From positions 871,665 to 935,664 of the forward strand of contig JAHWDD010000003.1 in NCBI GenBank assembly GCA_023897205.1: a stretch of 64,000 nt of DNA, in the 5' to 3' direction. Shown here piece by piece: positions 1 to 11,512 of this stretch; within the stretch, counting starts at the first letter, position 1; each line of letters begins with the position of its first letter. Under the pieces are notes generated by a model. It was not told the DNA's origin, did not search any database, and saw only the letters and a program-made list of their open reading frames with translations. The DNA is from Exophiala sp. HKRS030. Lineage: Eukaryota > Ascomycota > Eurotiomycetes > Chaetothyriales > Herpotrichiellaceae. Made by a program: the position numbers and the translations under genes.

Positions 1-571
1 ATGTGCATGGAAGTATGAGTGTTGGCGGTGCTTTGGGAACTTCGATGCCGTTCAAAGTCAGGGCTTTTATGGAGAAATGATTTCATGCAAGACACGATCG
101 ATGGGAAAGCCAGAGGTCGATAGGGAAAGCTGTATGAACCAGGGTTTTAACTGGCTTCAGCATGATTGTGAATAATAAAGATACCAAAACGTGCTTTTTC
201 AAGTATTTTTCGGATTCTTCATTCTGTAGAGAGTACACAGTGCCTTGACTTGGAGTCTTTGGTGTTGTACCCGTTGTGAAAAACATTAACTCATACAGTA
301 GAAATGGAGCATCAAACATTGTATGCTTGTAGCGAGTAGTTCGAATTGTTTTCCATTCTTGGCCTAGATCGAGGTACGTAAAAGTTGTTATGAGCCTCGA
401 ATCAGCCTCACAACAGGCATCATCATAGGATGATGATGACCTTGAGGTAGTTTTCTTTTCTACCGCTCTACTATTTTGACTATTTTGATGGTTTTTTGTG
501 CTTGCTTTCTGTAACAGACTACACATAAAGTACCTGCCCACCTCAGGTAAATAGGGTACAGTGGTGCAACA
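1..571. other. Left edge and upstream region of swf1
   Basis: No gene is supported here. The minus strand holds an open frame of about 147 codons from an ATG near 526 down to 83. It has no recognisable domain, no clear splice signals and ordinary intergenic base composition, so I treat it as unproven. The segment presumably carries the swf1 promoter and 5' leader. Confidence 0.4.
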
Positions 572-2039
572 ATGGGACTCATTCGAACAATAGCATTGGT
601 GGTCTTGACCATTTCGTTTATTGTCTTTATCGCACTTTTTGGAAGATTACCAGTTTTCAGGTCAGTCAATACGTTATGATTTCTCTCCCACTCCTCGTAT
701 TCTTCTCTGCAGCTCAATACACACGAGACTGTTAATTCGAATTCACCTTGCTGACATTTTTTTTGATTTCATAGACGAACACAAATCTCATTTCTACACC
801 AATTACTATGGAGGCACATACCGAATGGATTCATTGCGGTGGACGAAAGACTCACGGGACGTCGTGTATCGCGCAGTCTTTCTCGGACGGGGAATTATTT
901 GATGAATGAGAAACATCCTCTCGTATTGGTAAGTGTTGTATGCACGCGAGGCTCTTGTTTGTGGTGCTTAGGGAACTCTAACACACGGGTTTGTTCTCGT
1001 TTAGCTCTTCTTCCTCGGTCTACAAGTCATAGGCGAGGTGTTGTTTGTCCCAGCAGCATGGGATCGACTATCTGCATCACAAAAGTTCATTATACCGTGT
1101 CTGATCTCCGGGCCGATGGCGTTTCTGTACCTCTCCGCCGCGACGAGTTCGAACATCACGACGCAGAACCATGGGACCTGTATGCGTGCCTACCCTTATG
1201 ACTTTGCCTTGTTTCACCCGGGCTATTTCTGCAGCACGTGTCGGTTCGCGAAACCGGCGAGGAGCAAGCACTGCCCGATCTGCAAGGCCTGCGTGCAGAG
1301 GCAGGACCACCATTGCATCTGGATCAACAACTGCGTGGGACGCAACAACTACCTGTGGTTCAACTTGTTGATCGTCGCGACGGCGGCGTTGCTCGCGTAC
1401 GGTGCTCGGTTGGGCTACGTCTTGTTGGACGCGAGGCTGCAGGAGAGGCTGGTCCCCTCCGCGCTGACCAGGGGCAGCGTGAGTTCGAAGAGGTGGAGCA
1501 CCGGCCTGAGCTGGGCCGAGTACTGGCACTGTTGGGCCTGGGCGATCAGTGTCGAGTGGAGGGTGGGGAGTGTGATGATGCTCACCATGTTGAGTTTCCC
1601 GCTCGCCACGGGGTTTCTGGTCTATCACGCCTACTTGGTCTGGGCGGGCATGACCACGAACGAAAGCGCCAAGTGGAGTGATTGGAGGGAGGATATACGT
1701 GACGATCTGGTGTATAGGGCCCGAATATCCCAGCTGAGGGAGACGTATCCCAAGTTGCCCGATGATGTCGAGCCGAGAGACGAGGATATCAGGCGCCCCT
1801 GGCCCAGGGGTGCGAGGGCCAAGTGGTGGCTCGTCAGGATGGTCGATGGTAGACAACCTACGCTGAGAAAGAAGGGAGAAAATGGGAAGGAGGGTGTTGG
1901 CGAAGGAGCAGGAAACGAGGGAAATGAGGAGGTCCCTGACGAGAGATGGGCCAAGGTCCATAGTCTGCGTGAGGTGGATAATGTGTATGATTTGGGGTTC
2001 TGGGCTAATTTGAAAGACAGCATGTTGAATCGTGGTTGA
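572..2039 (+). CDS. swf1: DHHC palmitoyltransferase, Swf1 type
   Basis: S-acyltransferase that attaches palmitate to cysteines next to transmembrane segments; yeast Swf1 acts on SNAREs and other single-pass membrane proteins at the ER. I see three exons, 572-660, 775-928 and 1005-2039, with phases that fit, giving 425 aa. The first exon encodes a membrane anchor (MGLIRTIALVVLTISFIVF). The Cys-rich domain follows, with the catalytic DHHC at residues 182-185 in the context QRQDHHCIWINNCVGRNNY, and further hydrophobic segments come after it. The N-terminal block containing RHIPNGF and the later RTGNYLMNEKHPL is, from memory, characteristic of fungal Swf1 and not of Pfa3-5. The start at 572 is chosen because its short exon restores this block when spliced. 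Rad17 follows in the same direction after about 350 bp. Confidence 0.9.
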
Positions 2040-2386
2040 AACATGTAGGAGCGGATATAGCTGGTACATGGCATATAACTAGAGACTAGTATGACTTTCA
2101 TCGGCTGCTTATGGCGGCCCCTCTTCACCTCTCTCCCCCTTGTATGCTACTTCTGTACTCTTACGCAAGGCTGAAGTCGATGAACCGCAAGGCTGGAGCA
2201 CGTGCCTACGTGAGTCGCGTCTGACCAATCAATCTCATCCGCCCATATTGGTCGGACTCAATTGCGGACTTGAGCCTTCGAAGGCCTCCGTTCACTCACT
2301 TTGGTTACAATCGACACAGGTGCTTGTCGCTGTTGCTACTTCCGTTGCTACTACTGCTGCGTAACAACACATCAGCATGTTTCCCA
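2040..2386. other. Intergenic, swf1 to rad17
   Basis: A 347-bp spacer between two genes in the same direction. It holds the swf1 3' region and rad17 promoter. The rad17 frame is open upstream of its ATG but starts there only at non-ATG codons. I see no other feature. Confidence 0.5.
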
Positions 2387-5104
2387 ATGGCTCCTCGGCC
2401 TGCCAAAAGGCAGCGCAGATCAACAATTGTACTCTCGGACGACAGTGATGATGGAGGAAGCGAACGACCTCTCGCGAAGACACAGAAATCGAGTCACCAA
2501 CGGGAAATCACTCTCGATGGCAGGACCTCCTCGAACGTATCACCGGTAAAGACGGCGAAACAAGGAAAGCCGACCATCGCGAAGAAGGCTGCGCCAAAAG
2601 CGTCACCCCACTCGTCTCCCGAAAAACGAAGAAAGAGCACAAGCGTCAAGGCCGAGCAACCAGACAAGTCTTCCGCGTCTTTACACAGCTTTTTCAGTAA
2701 AGCCACGGCCGATGAAAGATGGAGGAAGAAGTCTGTGACACCACCCGATGTGGAAGCAGAGAATGGAGAACTGCTCGACGCGATCGAAGATGACGAACTC
2801 TCGGACGACACATTGCAAGAGCTGGGGCTCAAGACAGATGTTGCCGGTTCAGTTGCGGACAGACGAAAACTGGCCACTACCCCTGCTGTTGCCAGTCTCC
2901 GGAATGGAAGCAATGGGGGCAGCACCTTATCGTCGAGTCAGAGGTTCGTTCGGCCACCGGTCATGAGTCGTCCGCCCCTGAACGATGTAGATCAAACCCT
3001 ACCTGAAGAGGGACCCCGACCATGGGCCGATCGCTACGGCCCAATTAGTCTGGAAGAGTTGGTCGTGCACAAGAAGAAGGTATCCGATGTGCAGAATTGG
3101 CTACAGGGCAAGATCGACGGCCGGAATGGCCAAAGGATGCTCGTTCTGAAGGGACCTGCTGGAAGCGGCAAGACTACAACATTGTCACTGGTTGCGAAAT
3201 CATTGGGCTTGCAATTGGTGCCGTGGCATAATCCTGCAGTGTCCGAAACTGTAGGTAAAAACACTACGGCCCTGCAATTTGATGAGTTTTTGAACCGAAG
3301 TGGTCGATTTGGCAGTCTTGCGTTTGGCCAGGTTGATTCCACTCAGTCAGACATGTCGACAAAGCAAGACTTGGCCCATCACGTCCTCGTGATCGAAGAA
3401 TTCCCAGCTACCATGACACGACTGTCAGGTGCTCTCCAGTCATTTAGATCTGTGATCCTTCGCTACCTGGCACGAAGTCGAGCAGCAGCTCCTACGGCCA
3501 CTCTACGAGGACAAGCAAGACCCGATGACGATCCTCCTCCCGTGGTGTTGATCATTTCTGAGACTCTGCTTTCTTCCTCCACAGCTTGGTCGGACAGCTT
3601 CACGGCACATAGACTGCTTGGTCCAGAGATCTTGAACAATCCATACGTGACGGTCATGGAGTTCAATCCTGTCGCGCCGACATTCGTCACAAAGGCACTG
3701 GACATCGTCATGAAAAAAGAGGCGCGAGATTCCCGAAGAAGGAGAGTGCCAGGCCCCGCGGTCGTCCAAAAACTCGCAGAGATGGGCGACGTGAGAAGCG
3801 CCGTCAACTCGCTTGAGTTCTTGTGTCTGCGCGGCGACGACAACTCGGAATGGTCCGGCACGGTGGCAGCCAAGGTCAAAAAGTCGTCCAAAGACAGTGT
3901 CCCTTTGACCGACATGGAAAAGAATTCTCTACAGTTGGTGAGTCAGCGGGAGACGACTCTCGACATGTTTCACGCGGCCGGGAAAATTGTGTACAACAAG
4001 CGAGAAGATCCACGGGTACTCGACACGCGAGCGGAGCCTCCACCAAAGCCACCGGACCATCTCATGCACCTGTACACGCCCAAGGCGTCTCAGGTCGACA
4101 TCGAGGCTCTGCTCAACGAGACGGGCACCGACATTCAGACGTTCATCTCTACGTTGCATGAAAATTACATTCTCTCGTGCAATGGCGACGGTTTTGAAGA
4201 GTGCTTCGATGGATGTTCTGATGTTCTCTCCGTCAGCGACGTCCTGAACCCGGAAAGTCGGCCTTTCCATCGCACCAACCCAAACCCGTACGCTTCGATC
4301 ATTCAGGCGAATCTACAGGCAGGGTCATCCGACGCTCTTCGTCAAGATGAGATCAGTTTTCAAGTTGCAACCAGGGGGTTGTTGTTCAATCTTCCGTACC
4401 CGGTGAATCGAGCGTCTCCACCCGGTGGGAAAAAGGGAGATACGTACAAAATGTTTTACCCGGCCAGTCTTAGATTGTGGAAACCGACGGAGGAACTGGA
4501 CAGTTTGATCGAAATGTATGTGAATGGTGATGTTCCCGGGCCGGGAATGGGAGCGGGCAGCGCTCGGTCGCTCAGGTCATCGTCGGGCACCGCGATTGGC
4601 GATGGAGGCGTGGCGACCTGGCGAACGAGGACTCTTGGCGCAAACACAAATCATCCGGGGACCGAGACTGACGGCGATGGTGATGAGCACGACGACGACC
4701 AAGGAGACGAAGACGAACGAGAAAGGAGACAGGTCAGGTACGCCAAAGACACGTTGACGCTCGAAGTGTTGCCTTATATGACTCGGATCTTTTCCGCCAA
4801 GAGAAGGGACGTTGGCGTCCTCGAACGTATTACGAAGTTCAGGCCAAACGCGTTCTTGTCTTTGGCTGTTGGGGATCAAGGGCTCGAAGAAGAAGAAGAT
4901 GATGATGATACGGCGGTCAATACGACCGAGGGTATTCGGTCCAAAGTTTCCGCCTCGGTCGGTGGGCATTTACGGCGGTCATCTCACACGCTCCTCCGCA
5001 AGATGACACCTTCGGGTGGTGCAGTGGGTACGGCTGATGTTGGAATCGATCCCGGCGCAGTCGAAAAGTTGTACATTTCGGATGACGACATTGAAGACGA
5101 CTGA
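2387..5104 (+). CDS. rad17: Checkpoint clamp loader subunit Rad17 (Rad24 in budding yeast)
   Basis: Large subunit of the alternative RFC complex that loads the 9-1-1 clamp onto damaged DNA and so activates the ATR/Mec1 checkpoint. This is a single 905-codon exon; the ATG at 2387 gives a typical start (MAPRPAKRQRR). Residues 1-205 are basic, Ser-rich and disordered. The family signature RPWADRYGPISLEELVVHKKK precedes the AAA+ core. Walker A is GPAGSGKTT at residues 256-264, and the Walker B equivalent VIEEFP starts at residue 335. An RFC-like lid and collar follow. The C-terminal third contains an acidic insert (DGDGDEHDDDQGDEDE) and ends in an acidic tail, ISDDDIEDD. At 905 aa it is longer than animal Rad17 because of the disordered ends. 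It converges with vtc4 across about 800 bp. Confidence 0.9.
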   Translation: MAPRPAKRQRRSTIVLSDDSDDGGSERPLAKTQKSSHQREITLDGRTSSNVSPVKTAKQGKPTIAKKAAPKASPHSSPEKRRKSTSVKAEQPDKSSASLHSFFSKATADERWRKKSVTPPDVEAENGELLDAIEDDELSDDTLQELGLKTDVAGSVADRRKLATTPAVASLRNGSNGGSTLSSSQRFVRPPVMSRPPLNDVDQTLPEEGPRPWADRYGPISLEELVVHKKKVSDVQNWLQGKIDGRNGQRMLVLKGPAGSGKTTTLSLVAKSLGLQLVPWHNPAVSETVGKNTTALQFDEFLNRSGRFGSLAFGQVDSTQSDMSTKQDLAHHVLVIEEFPATMTRLSGALQSFRSVILRYLARSRAAAPTATLRGQARPDDDPPPVVLIISETLLSSSTAWSDSFTAHRLLGPEILNNPYVTVMEFNPVAPTFVTKALDIVMKKEARDSRRRRVPGPAVVQKLAEMGDVRSAVNSLEFLCLRGDDNSEWSGTVAAKVKKSSKDSVPLTDMEKNSLQLVSQRETTLDMFHAAGKIVYNKREDPRVLDTRAEPPPKPPDHLMHLYTPKASQVDIEALLNETGTDIQTFISTLHENYILSCNGDGFEECFDGCSDVLSVSDVLNPESRPFHRTNPNPYASIIQANLQAGSSDALRQDEISFQVATRGLLFNLPYPVNRASPPGGKKGDTYKMFYPASLRLWKPTEELDSLIEMYVNGDVPGPGMGAGSARSLRSSSGTAIGDGGVATWRTRTLGANTNHPGTETDGDGDEHDDDQGDEDERERRQVRYAKDTLTLEVLPYMTRIFSAKRRDVGVLERITKFRPNAFLSLAVGDQGLEEEEDDDDTAVNTTEGIRSKVSASVGGHLRRSSHTLLRKMTPSGGAVGTADVGIDPGAVEKLYISDDDIEDD

Positions 5105-5267
5105 AGCGTTCGACCATCAGGGTCCCTGTGTCGGGACCTGGCAGTGTACTACTGATTGACACCTGTTTTGTTGGTGTCTTGCCATTGGGACGGGGGCGGC
5201 AAGTTTTTTTTTTCAGACATTGGTGGGCGGGAGTCCTTGTCGTCCTTGTTAGGAGTTTAGTTTTACA

Positions 5268-5268
<1 letters not shown>

Positions 5269-5318
<50 letters not shown>
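5269..5318. repeat. (CA)25 microsatellite
   Basis: Uninterrupted CA dinucleotides over 50 bp in the rad17 3' flank. It is probably polymorphic in length between strains. Confidence 0.95.
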
Positions 5319-5320
<2 letters not shown>

Positions 5321-5630
5321 GGCAACGTTTATGGTAATGGGGAAAAAAAGTTTCGGGTCTAGACAATCTGTCTGTCCATGTGAGCTGTAAGGAGTACAGA
5401 GTGCGAGGGGTGCCCAATTGAGATGGTTGTCAACGTCGACGTTCCAACGGTCCAAGAGGTCAAAACGGCCTAGACAGCATGCCCATAAATGTGCCAGCTT
5501 TGCTCCCATACCCAGCTATACACATTCCTCGGAACGATGTATTGTATACAATGAAATGTCACCAAAACGGCACACACATACACGCAAACCATATAATGCA
5601 TGCAATTAGGTACTAATTACCCCAGTAAAG

Positions 5631-5642
5631 GTAGGTACCTAC
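5631..5642. repeat. Perfect 12-bp palindrome of the TAGGTACCTA type
   Basis: GTAGGTACCTAC reads the same on both strands. It is one member of a dispersed intergenic motif seen again at 36371-36386 and 37134-37143. Confidence 0.7.
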
Positions 5643-5906
5643 GTAGCTAACAAGGTACTGGGTATTCCATAACGATACAAGTACAAATCTTCGGCCTGTG
5701 ACCCAAAGACACGTGCAAATCAGTCCTGCTTCACGAACAAAACAGCCGTCCATCTTCCTTTCTCAGCGCAAATTTTAGCATACCAAGTAGAATGCAGCAA
5801 GTAGACTCATGACCCTGGGTGTATAGCACATTCCACGTGTACTCTGTATTAGTTGGCCGTTCTTCACTCTCCTCGAATCAACCTCACCCTATCAACACAC
5901 ATCTCA

Positions 5907-8347
5907 TCACCATCCACTCTCCTTCACCCGGAACACAAAAGTAACGGCAGTGGCAGCGAGGAGGCCTAGACACAATGCCGTCGTACCGTACTTGTCATAG
6001 TATCTCGACACACTTGCTCTTCGTTTCCGAATCATCTGTACACGCAGCCAGTAGATCATGACACTGTATATCAGAGCTGCACAGGCGACGATGGTAAAAC
6101 CCCAGGCTGAAGCAAGACTGACACTGTCACCAAAGTTGAGCAAGGTTGCTGCAATAGAGCCGATGATGATGCTGAACTCCAACCACGATAAGAAGGTCCT
6201 CTCCGTCGCAAAGTAGACCTTGGGCTCGACCCGGACAGGTACATGAATCCTCTTCCCCGGAGGTGCCTTGAAGCGTTTGACTTGGACCTGGCCACCGAGA
6301 GGATTGACACCACCAATATTTCCATTCTGGGGCAGAGGAGTCGATGTAGGCACCTTGCGGAAGATTTTGACGATTGCATCGCTTGCCACCTGAGCATGGT
6401 GTTTTAGCATGTTGGGGTAGGCTTTCCAGGAGGACTTGGCGTGATGGGCAGCTTCGTCTTCGTCTTCCTCATCCTCCATTTCAGAGTCATAGATGTACTC
6501 CTCTTCTCTCAACGGCAGTGCTGCGAGACGCTCCTCCTCGTCCAATGAATTTCCAGGAGCAGCATTTACATCTTGAGCATCTTGTGCTTGAGCACGACTA
6601 TGTTCATCCAAGGCCCGTCTGGCAGCATTCAATCGCTGCTGTTGCTCGTCATCGCCAGAATTGGAGCCATTTGTGTATGGTGTTGCAGTCTCCTGGCCAT
6701 ATTCAGTATCCGAGTCGTCTTCATCCTCATCAACGTCACTAGTCGAATAGCTGGCCGTGTTGGCTGGTCGTTCGATACCAAAGCGGTGAGTGATGGGTTT
6801 CCGGATGTCAACATCCATCTGTGGCCACCAGAAAGGCAGAAGATTAATCCTGGTGGGAAACATGGTGGCACATCCGTGAATAAATTTGGAAAATTTGGGG
6901 ACTGCTTCGACCAAATGGCTCGACGTCAGATCCCGCACCCACTGAGGAGGCTCCTGGCCAGCTTGCGTCTGCAGCTTGACTTCTAGGACTGCATAAGGAA
7001 AACGTTCGACATCTTCGGCAGGTAATTGTGGAAACGGCCAGTCAATACCGATGTCGGTTCGTCTCCAATTCTTGCCTGCTCTGTCTCTACCGTCGAGGTT
7101 GTCTTCTCGGACCATGGTCAGCTCGGTATCCAGAGAGATACGGACGCGGGCGTCGCCTGGAAGCTGAAAGGCTGTACGGTGATAGAAGGACCTGCATACA
7201 GGCACCAGTTTCCTTGTGACCACACGATACTGAATTTCGCGAGCCAGCTGTTCTAGATCCTCGATTTCTTTGATGCCTTTCTTCCCTTCTTTTCTCATTT
7301 TTGCAAAGGCTTCCTCAACCGTCATCTTCCCGGCGAGGAAGTTGTTGACGTTCTTCTCCTTCAAAGTAAACCGAGCCTTGACAGACTTCTCGCCAGTCCA
7401 GTCTTCTCGATGCGTCTTTCTTTCCACGAAGATTGTCTCGTTCTCCATGCCACCATACCAACGCAGACGAATTGCCTCTGCACCTTCGGTCTTTTTGAGA
7501 CGACCTTCGTATAATTCCCATGTCTCCGGATTGTCGTAGTATATCGAGGAGATTGCTGAATCTTTCTCTTCAAATTCCTTGTTGGGGTTGAAGACCAGAA
7601 CAGGCAGGTGCTTGAGGATGATGAGCTTGAGTTCGGTAATGTTGTCTTGATGAACCCAATATTTTGTTGTCTGGCGGACGAAGTTCTGCTGGGCACCACC
7701 CGCTGCACTGTCGCCCTTTACAGGGTGGCCTCTTGTACGAACAAGATCATAGAGCTTGGAGAGGGTAACAATAAAGGCATCGTAGTTGTCGGCGAAGAAG
7801 GGTTTCGCCTTCAGTCTGGTTGCAAACGAAGGACGGAGGATCAGACCGGTTTGCTTGTCATGCTTCTTGATGATCTTTTGGAAGCCGGTGTAGTTCAATT
7901 GAGTGAACTTCGCCAAATCGTGCACATCGGCAATGATATCACTCAGGTCTTGCTCCAGTAGCTCGAAATCAGCCTCGAGTTCGCTATCGGACTCAGGATC
8001 AGAAGTTTCCTGTTGTTCCTGACGATCCAAAACCTGTCTGACCTCTGCTTCACTGGACTTTATTCTCGAGACGATTTCCTGGCTCTTGAGTTTTTGAAAC
8101 GTATAGACCTTGTCCAGCTCGGCTTCCAACTGCTGAATGAAGAATGCTTCGTCATCGTCGGTCCATGGCTCTCGGTCTCCGTTCTTGCCATTAACGAAAG
8201 ACTTCTTGAGGGAGTCCTTGAGGTCATCGTAGGCGATATAGTGCCAATAATAGTCCTTGATAAGAGATTGACGGAGCTGTTGGCCGAACCTGCGGAGATT
8301 CTTGGTCAGTCTGAGCATTGCAACGTTGAGAGAAGGACGTACTTCAT
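5907..8347 (-). CDS. vtc4: Vacuolar transporter chaperone Vtc4, polyphosphate polymerase
   Basis: Catalytic subunit of the VTC complex, which makes polyphosphate from ATP and pushes it into the vacuole under control of inositol pyrophosphates. The product is 795 aa. An N-terminal SPX domain covers about residues 1-170, including [13 protein letters not shown] and [15 protein letters not shown], a lysine-rich inositol-pyrophosphate site. The central tunnel-shaped polymerase domain carries [27 protein letters not shown] and [11 protein letters not shown]. An acidic linker and a three-helix DUF202 membrane domain ([19 protein letters not shown]) follow. Continuous similarity to yeast Vtc4 and the complete catalytic domain distinguish it from Vtc2/3. 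The start is split: exon 1 contributes only ATGAA (8343-8347), a 53-nt intron spans 8290-8342, and splicing gives the conserved family start MKFG. The unspliced frame would give an unusual N-terminus. Confidence 0.93.
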
Positions 8348-9748
8348 GTTGGGAGTCGACGATCACTGTGTAGACGTAGAAAATCCTCCTCGGACACCCC
8401 AAAGAACCAAAGAGAGCAAGACAGCGGGCGAATGCAGAAGACAGCAGCTTGATGCTATCAGAGTTCAAGAGCAAAAGAAATTTGAGTTGCAAATATTGGC
8501 AGATCCAATGATACGAGCTCCTCACATCATGAGGGAGGGGGATCCCCTCCTAACATGCATGGCCTCGCTTGACCGAGAGGATTTCTTCGCATGCTGTTGA
8601 CGGGCAGGTCTTTCTTTCCAACCTCGTCGCACTTTGGCTGTAGCACATGCCAGCCAATCGAAGGGCGAAGGGGCCCACGTGCCTCATGGGCGTTTTACCA
8701 TAGTGAAATTTAGCTGTCTCGGCCAACATGCTGCTTTAGGTTTCTCTCTACATCATATCTTCCCCGCTTTCTCAGCTAGTTCTTCGCTAATGTGTTGGTG
8801 CCGTAGTGCTTGTCCTCCTCTACTGGCTCTCAGCTGGTTACTCTCATGCCTCCAAGCTGATGAGCTCCAGGTGTACTGGTTATTTGATTTTTATATCATA
8901 TCGCTGATAATGTTTCCTCTGGATGAGAATGGAGGAGAATATCTTGAAAAGAATACCCTTTAACTGCTCCATCCACTTCCATAGCTTCTCTGCGATTATC
9001 CATATAAGTATCCTCCTAGGCTAAGTCCCAGTAGCGTGCACGGAGCAGAGACTAGATCTACACCGAGCCTGTCGTTTGTCAGACCAGTCAGGAATTCAGC
9101 TAACAAGATCTATTTTTCATGTATGTCTACTTCGTCTGACATCCGTATATTTTCTCCTGGTGACATCTCTCTAACTCTCATCTGCAACCACAGCCTTGCT
9201 GCACTTTAATAGCATGTACTCCATTCCATGTAGACGCGACAGTCTCTCCAGAACCTCCCAAACACCTCTGTGGCATAAAACTCCAACCAACACGGCTGTC
9301 TACAACAAATTTGGTCCGGCAACCATAGGTCAGACAGGGGCTGGGGCGTATTCTTTGGTAGCGAATCGCAGTACAGCGTGGCGCTTGATGCTGGGCACAG
9401 TCTTGTGACTTTCTGCCATGCCAACACCTCGTCTTCGCCTTTCTTTCTGTGCATTGATGATCACATTTTGCATCAAATCATCTACTGGCCTGGTCTGACC
9501 AATTACTGTTGTCAGAATCCCATCTATTTTCAGGCTGGTCTCAACAAGTCTGTGGCCGCCTCTCCATGATTCAACATCTGCAGGCAACTCCGTGCTAAAT
9601 CTCTCAAGCGCAAGGCAGCCTCATCGGCCATTTCCAAGAGAAGGCTGTGTACATTCCACACACCTTCTTCACATGATTCTTTTTGATCTTCGTTTTTGCA
9701 TGAGCGTTTGATATCTATGTCCACGACCTGACACCATCACCCGCATCG
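8348..9748. other. Divergent region between vtc4 and the F-box gene
   Basis: A 1.4-kb gene-free stretch that must contain the vtc4 and F-box gene promoters and leaders. It has pyrimidine-rich tracts and only short, unconvincing ORFs. I saw no tRNA box or repeat. Confidence 0.5.
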
Positions 9749-11512
9749 ATGGCGTCCACACCGACTCTGAATCACACAGACCACTGCGCTGAACTTCCCA
9801 ATGAGATCCTGCTGCTCATCTTACAGAATTGTCCACGCTCTACTTTGAAAAATGTCCGCCTAGCAACCAAGACACTCGAACAGTTGGCCACCCCGGTACT
9901 CTGGAGCAAGGTTGTCTTGATCCCGAATCTAAATTGCATTCATGGATTCGTAGAGGCACTCGAAGGATCCCCGGTCCTTGTTCACATCACCAAGCTCGTC
10001 TACGATGCCCGATTCGCGAAATTCTTTGAGCGGGTCAAGGCCGAAATCCCACATGTACCCTTCGTGGACACTACCAGCAGAGAACATTCCCTCGATGTGG
10101 CAACTCAAGGTCGATTCCAGCCTCAAGAGGACATGGGGGTTGAAGTCTCAATGCTGGCCAAGGCACTACGCTTGTTGCCAAATTTGCGAGCACTTAGAGT
10201 ACGAGAGATTGAAGGCCTCCGCCATCCCGGCCCTTCCTCTCCCCTTGCCACCTTCAAGATCCCCTACTACTACCAAAAGATGTGCAAGAAGTACAGGGTT
10301 ATCTTGGATGCGTCTAAATATTCTTCAATGAGCGGCACTCCAGGCAGGTCGTATACAAAGGGCATTCTGACCGCAGCTTATTCCTCCAACACTCGTCTAC
10401 ACAGCCTGAAGACGATGAACATCGACGGTCGCGGCATGTTCGGACTCGTGGCACCCAGGCCGACCGGCGCAAACCCCCAACTCCGACTCCTTCGAGACGT
10501 ATTGCAAGATCTTCAAGAACTCGAGCTTGGCTTCCAGAAAGATTCACTAGTCTCAATGGCGAACAACATTGAGGCCATTTCATTCCTCCTGAAGGCTGCT
10601 CGGAAGCTGAAGCGGCTCAGACTGCGCATGTCAGATTGCACTTTGACGCGGTGCCAATTCGTGGCCGACGAGTTCCCCTCCGATCTTGCAACGCTCCTGG
10701 AGACGCCCGCGGCAGGCTGGATACACCGTCCCCTCGTGCCGAGACTGGAGACGTTGACGCTGGATGGGTGTGTATGTCACGACCAGGACCTGCTGCACTT
10801 GCTCAAGCTACACAGCGCGACGCTGCGCCACCTCAAACTCTCCCACATCGCTCTCCTGGGCGTGGGCGCCCGTCGCAAATGCTGGGTCAACCTCATCAAG
10901 CGCTTCAAGACGGACCTCAAGCTCACCTCCATCTCGTTCAGCGGCTCGTTCAACAATGGCGGTCGGCAACAGTGGTTCGTCGCCACTGATAGCGTCGACC
11001 CTAACCGTCTCAAGGCACGCGTTGAGAGGTACGTCGTCGACAAGCGGGTCCGGGAATGCCCACTGGAGCGCGTGGCCATCAAACCGGACCAGGCCGACGT
11101 CGACAAGCCCGTCAACGGTGAAGAGTGGGAGGGCGACTTGACCTGGACCATGGTCTACAATAGCCGTTTCTCCAACCAAGTCGTCTGGGAACTCGCACAA
11201 CCGTCATTTGGAATTTCGTCGTCCATGAACACTTCCAACCCATCGTCCGTGGCGGCCGAGGACGATTCGTTGGCGACGGATTCCGCTGCCGACGACGACT
11301 ACAGCTGGTCCGACGGTTGGTACGTCCCTCATGATAACAACACCGTGGTTTTGTGCACGAAGAAGAAGCCGCCCAAAGGTCCAGGACTAGTAATATCGGA
11401 ACCTGACATTTTCAAGACCATGGTGGATCTGGTGACATTCAAGTCCCCGTCACAGTCGTCCTACTCTTCTTCTCAGACGACAACTTCGTCGTGGTACAGT
11501 TCGGGTGCATAG
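9749..11512 (+). CDS. F-box protein, probable SCF substrate receptor
   Basis: A 587-aa intronless protein. Residues about 14-60 form an F-box: CAELPNEILLLILQNCP followed by a conserved-looking LWSKVVL. F-boxes bind Skp1 and recruit targets to the SCF ubiquitin ligase. The middle (about residues 130-400) has spaced Leu-rich segments such as LRALRVREIEGL, LKRLRLRMSDC and LETLTLDGCVCHDQDLLHLLK, which suggest irregular leucine-rich repeats. The C-terminal 100 residues are acidic and Ser-rich. Such proteins form large families in filamentous fungi, and the substrate cannot be inferred. The ATG at 9749 directly precedes the F-box and no upstream exon is needed. Confidence 0.75.
   Translation: MASTPTLNHTDHCAELPNEILLLILQNCPRSTLKNVRLATKTLEQLATPVLWSKVVLIPNLNCIHGFVEALEGSPVLVHITKLVYDARFAKFFERVKAEIPHVPFVDTTSREHSLDVATQGRFQPQEDMGVEVSMLAKALRLLPNLRALRVREIEGLRHPGPSSPLATFKIPYYYQKMCKKYRVILDASKYSSMSGTPGRSYTKGILTAAYSSNTRLHSLKTMNIDGRGMFGLVAPRPTGANPQLRLLRDVLQDLQELELGFQKDSLVSMANNIEAISFLLKAARKLKRLRLRMSDCTLTRCQFVADEFPSDLATLLETPAAGWIHRPLVPRLETLTLDGCVCHDQDLLHLLKLHSATLRHLKLSHIALLGVGARRKCWVNLIKRFKTDLKLTSISFSGSFNNGGRQQWFVATDSVDPNRLKARVERYVVDKRVRECPLERVAIKPDQADVDKPVNGEEWEGDLTWTMVYNSRFSNQVVWELAQPSFGISSSMNTSNPSSVAAEDDSLATDSAADDDYSWSDGWYVPHDNNTVVLCTKKKPPKGPGLVISEPDIFKTMVDLVTFKSPSQSSYSSSQTTTSSWYSSGA

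Larger units (their letters stand above)
5105..5906. other. Convergent spacer, rad17 / vtc4
   Basis: About 800 bp between two 3' ends. It contains a (CA)25 microsatellite, several short T- and A-runs, and a 12-bp perfect palindrome GTAGGTACCTAC at 5631-5642. No convincing coding frame is present. Confidence 0.6.

Noticed and set aside
83..541. Minus-strand ORF upstream of swf1
   Set aside because: Starts at GTG in the longest form, has no domain or splice context; kept only as a note in the edge region.
1077..2069. 330-codon minus-strand ORF
   Set aside because: Antisense to the swf1 catalytic exon, no recognisable features.
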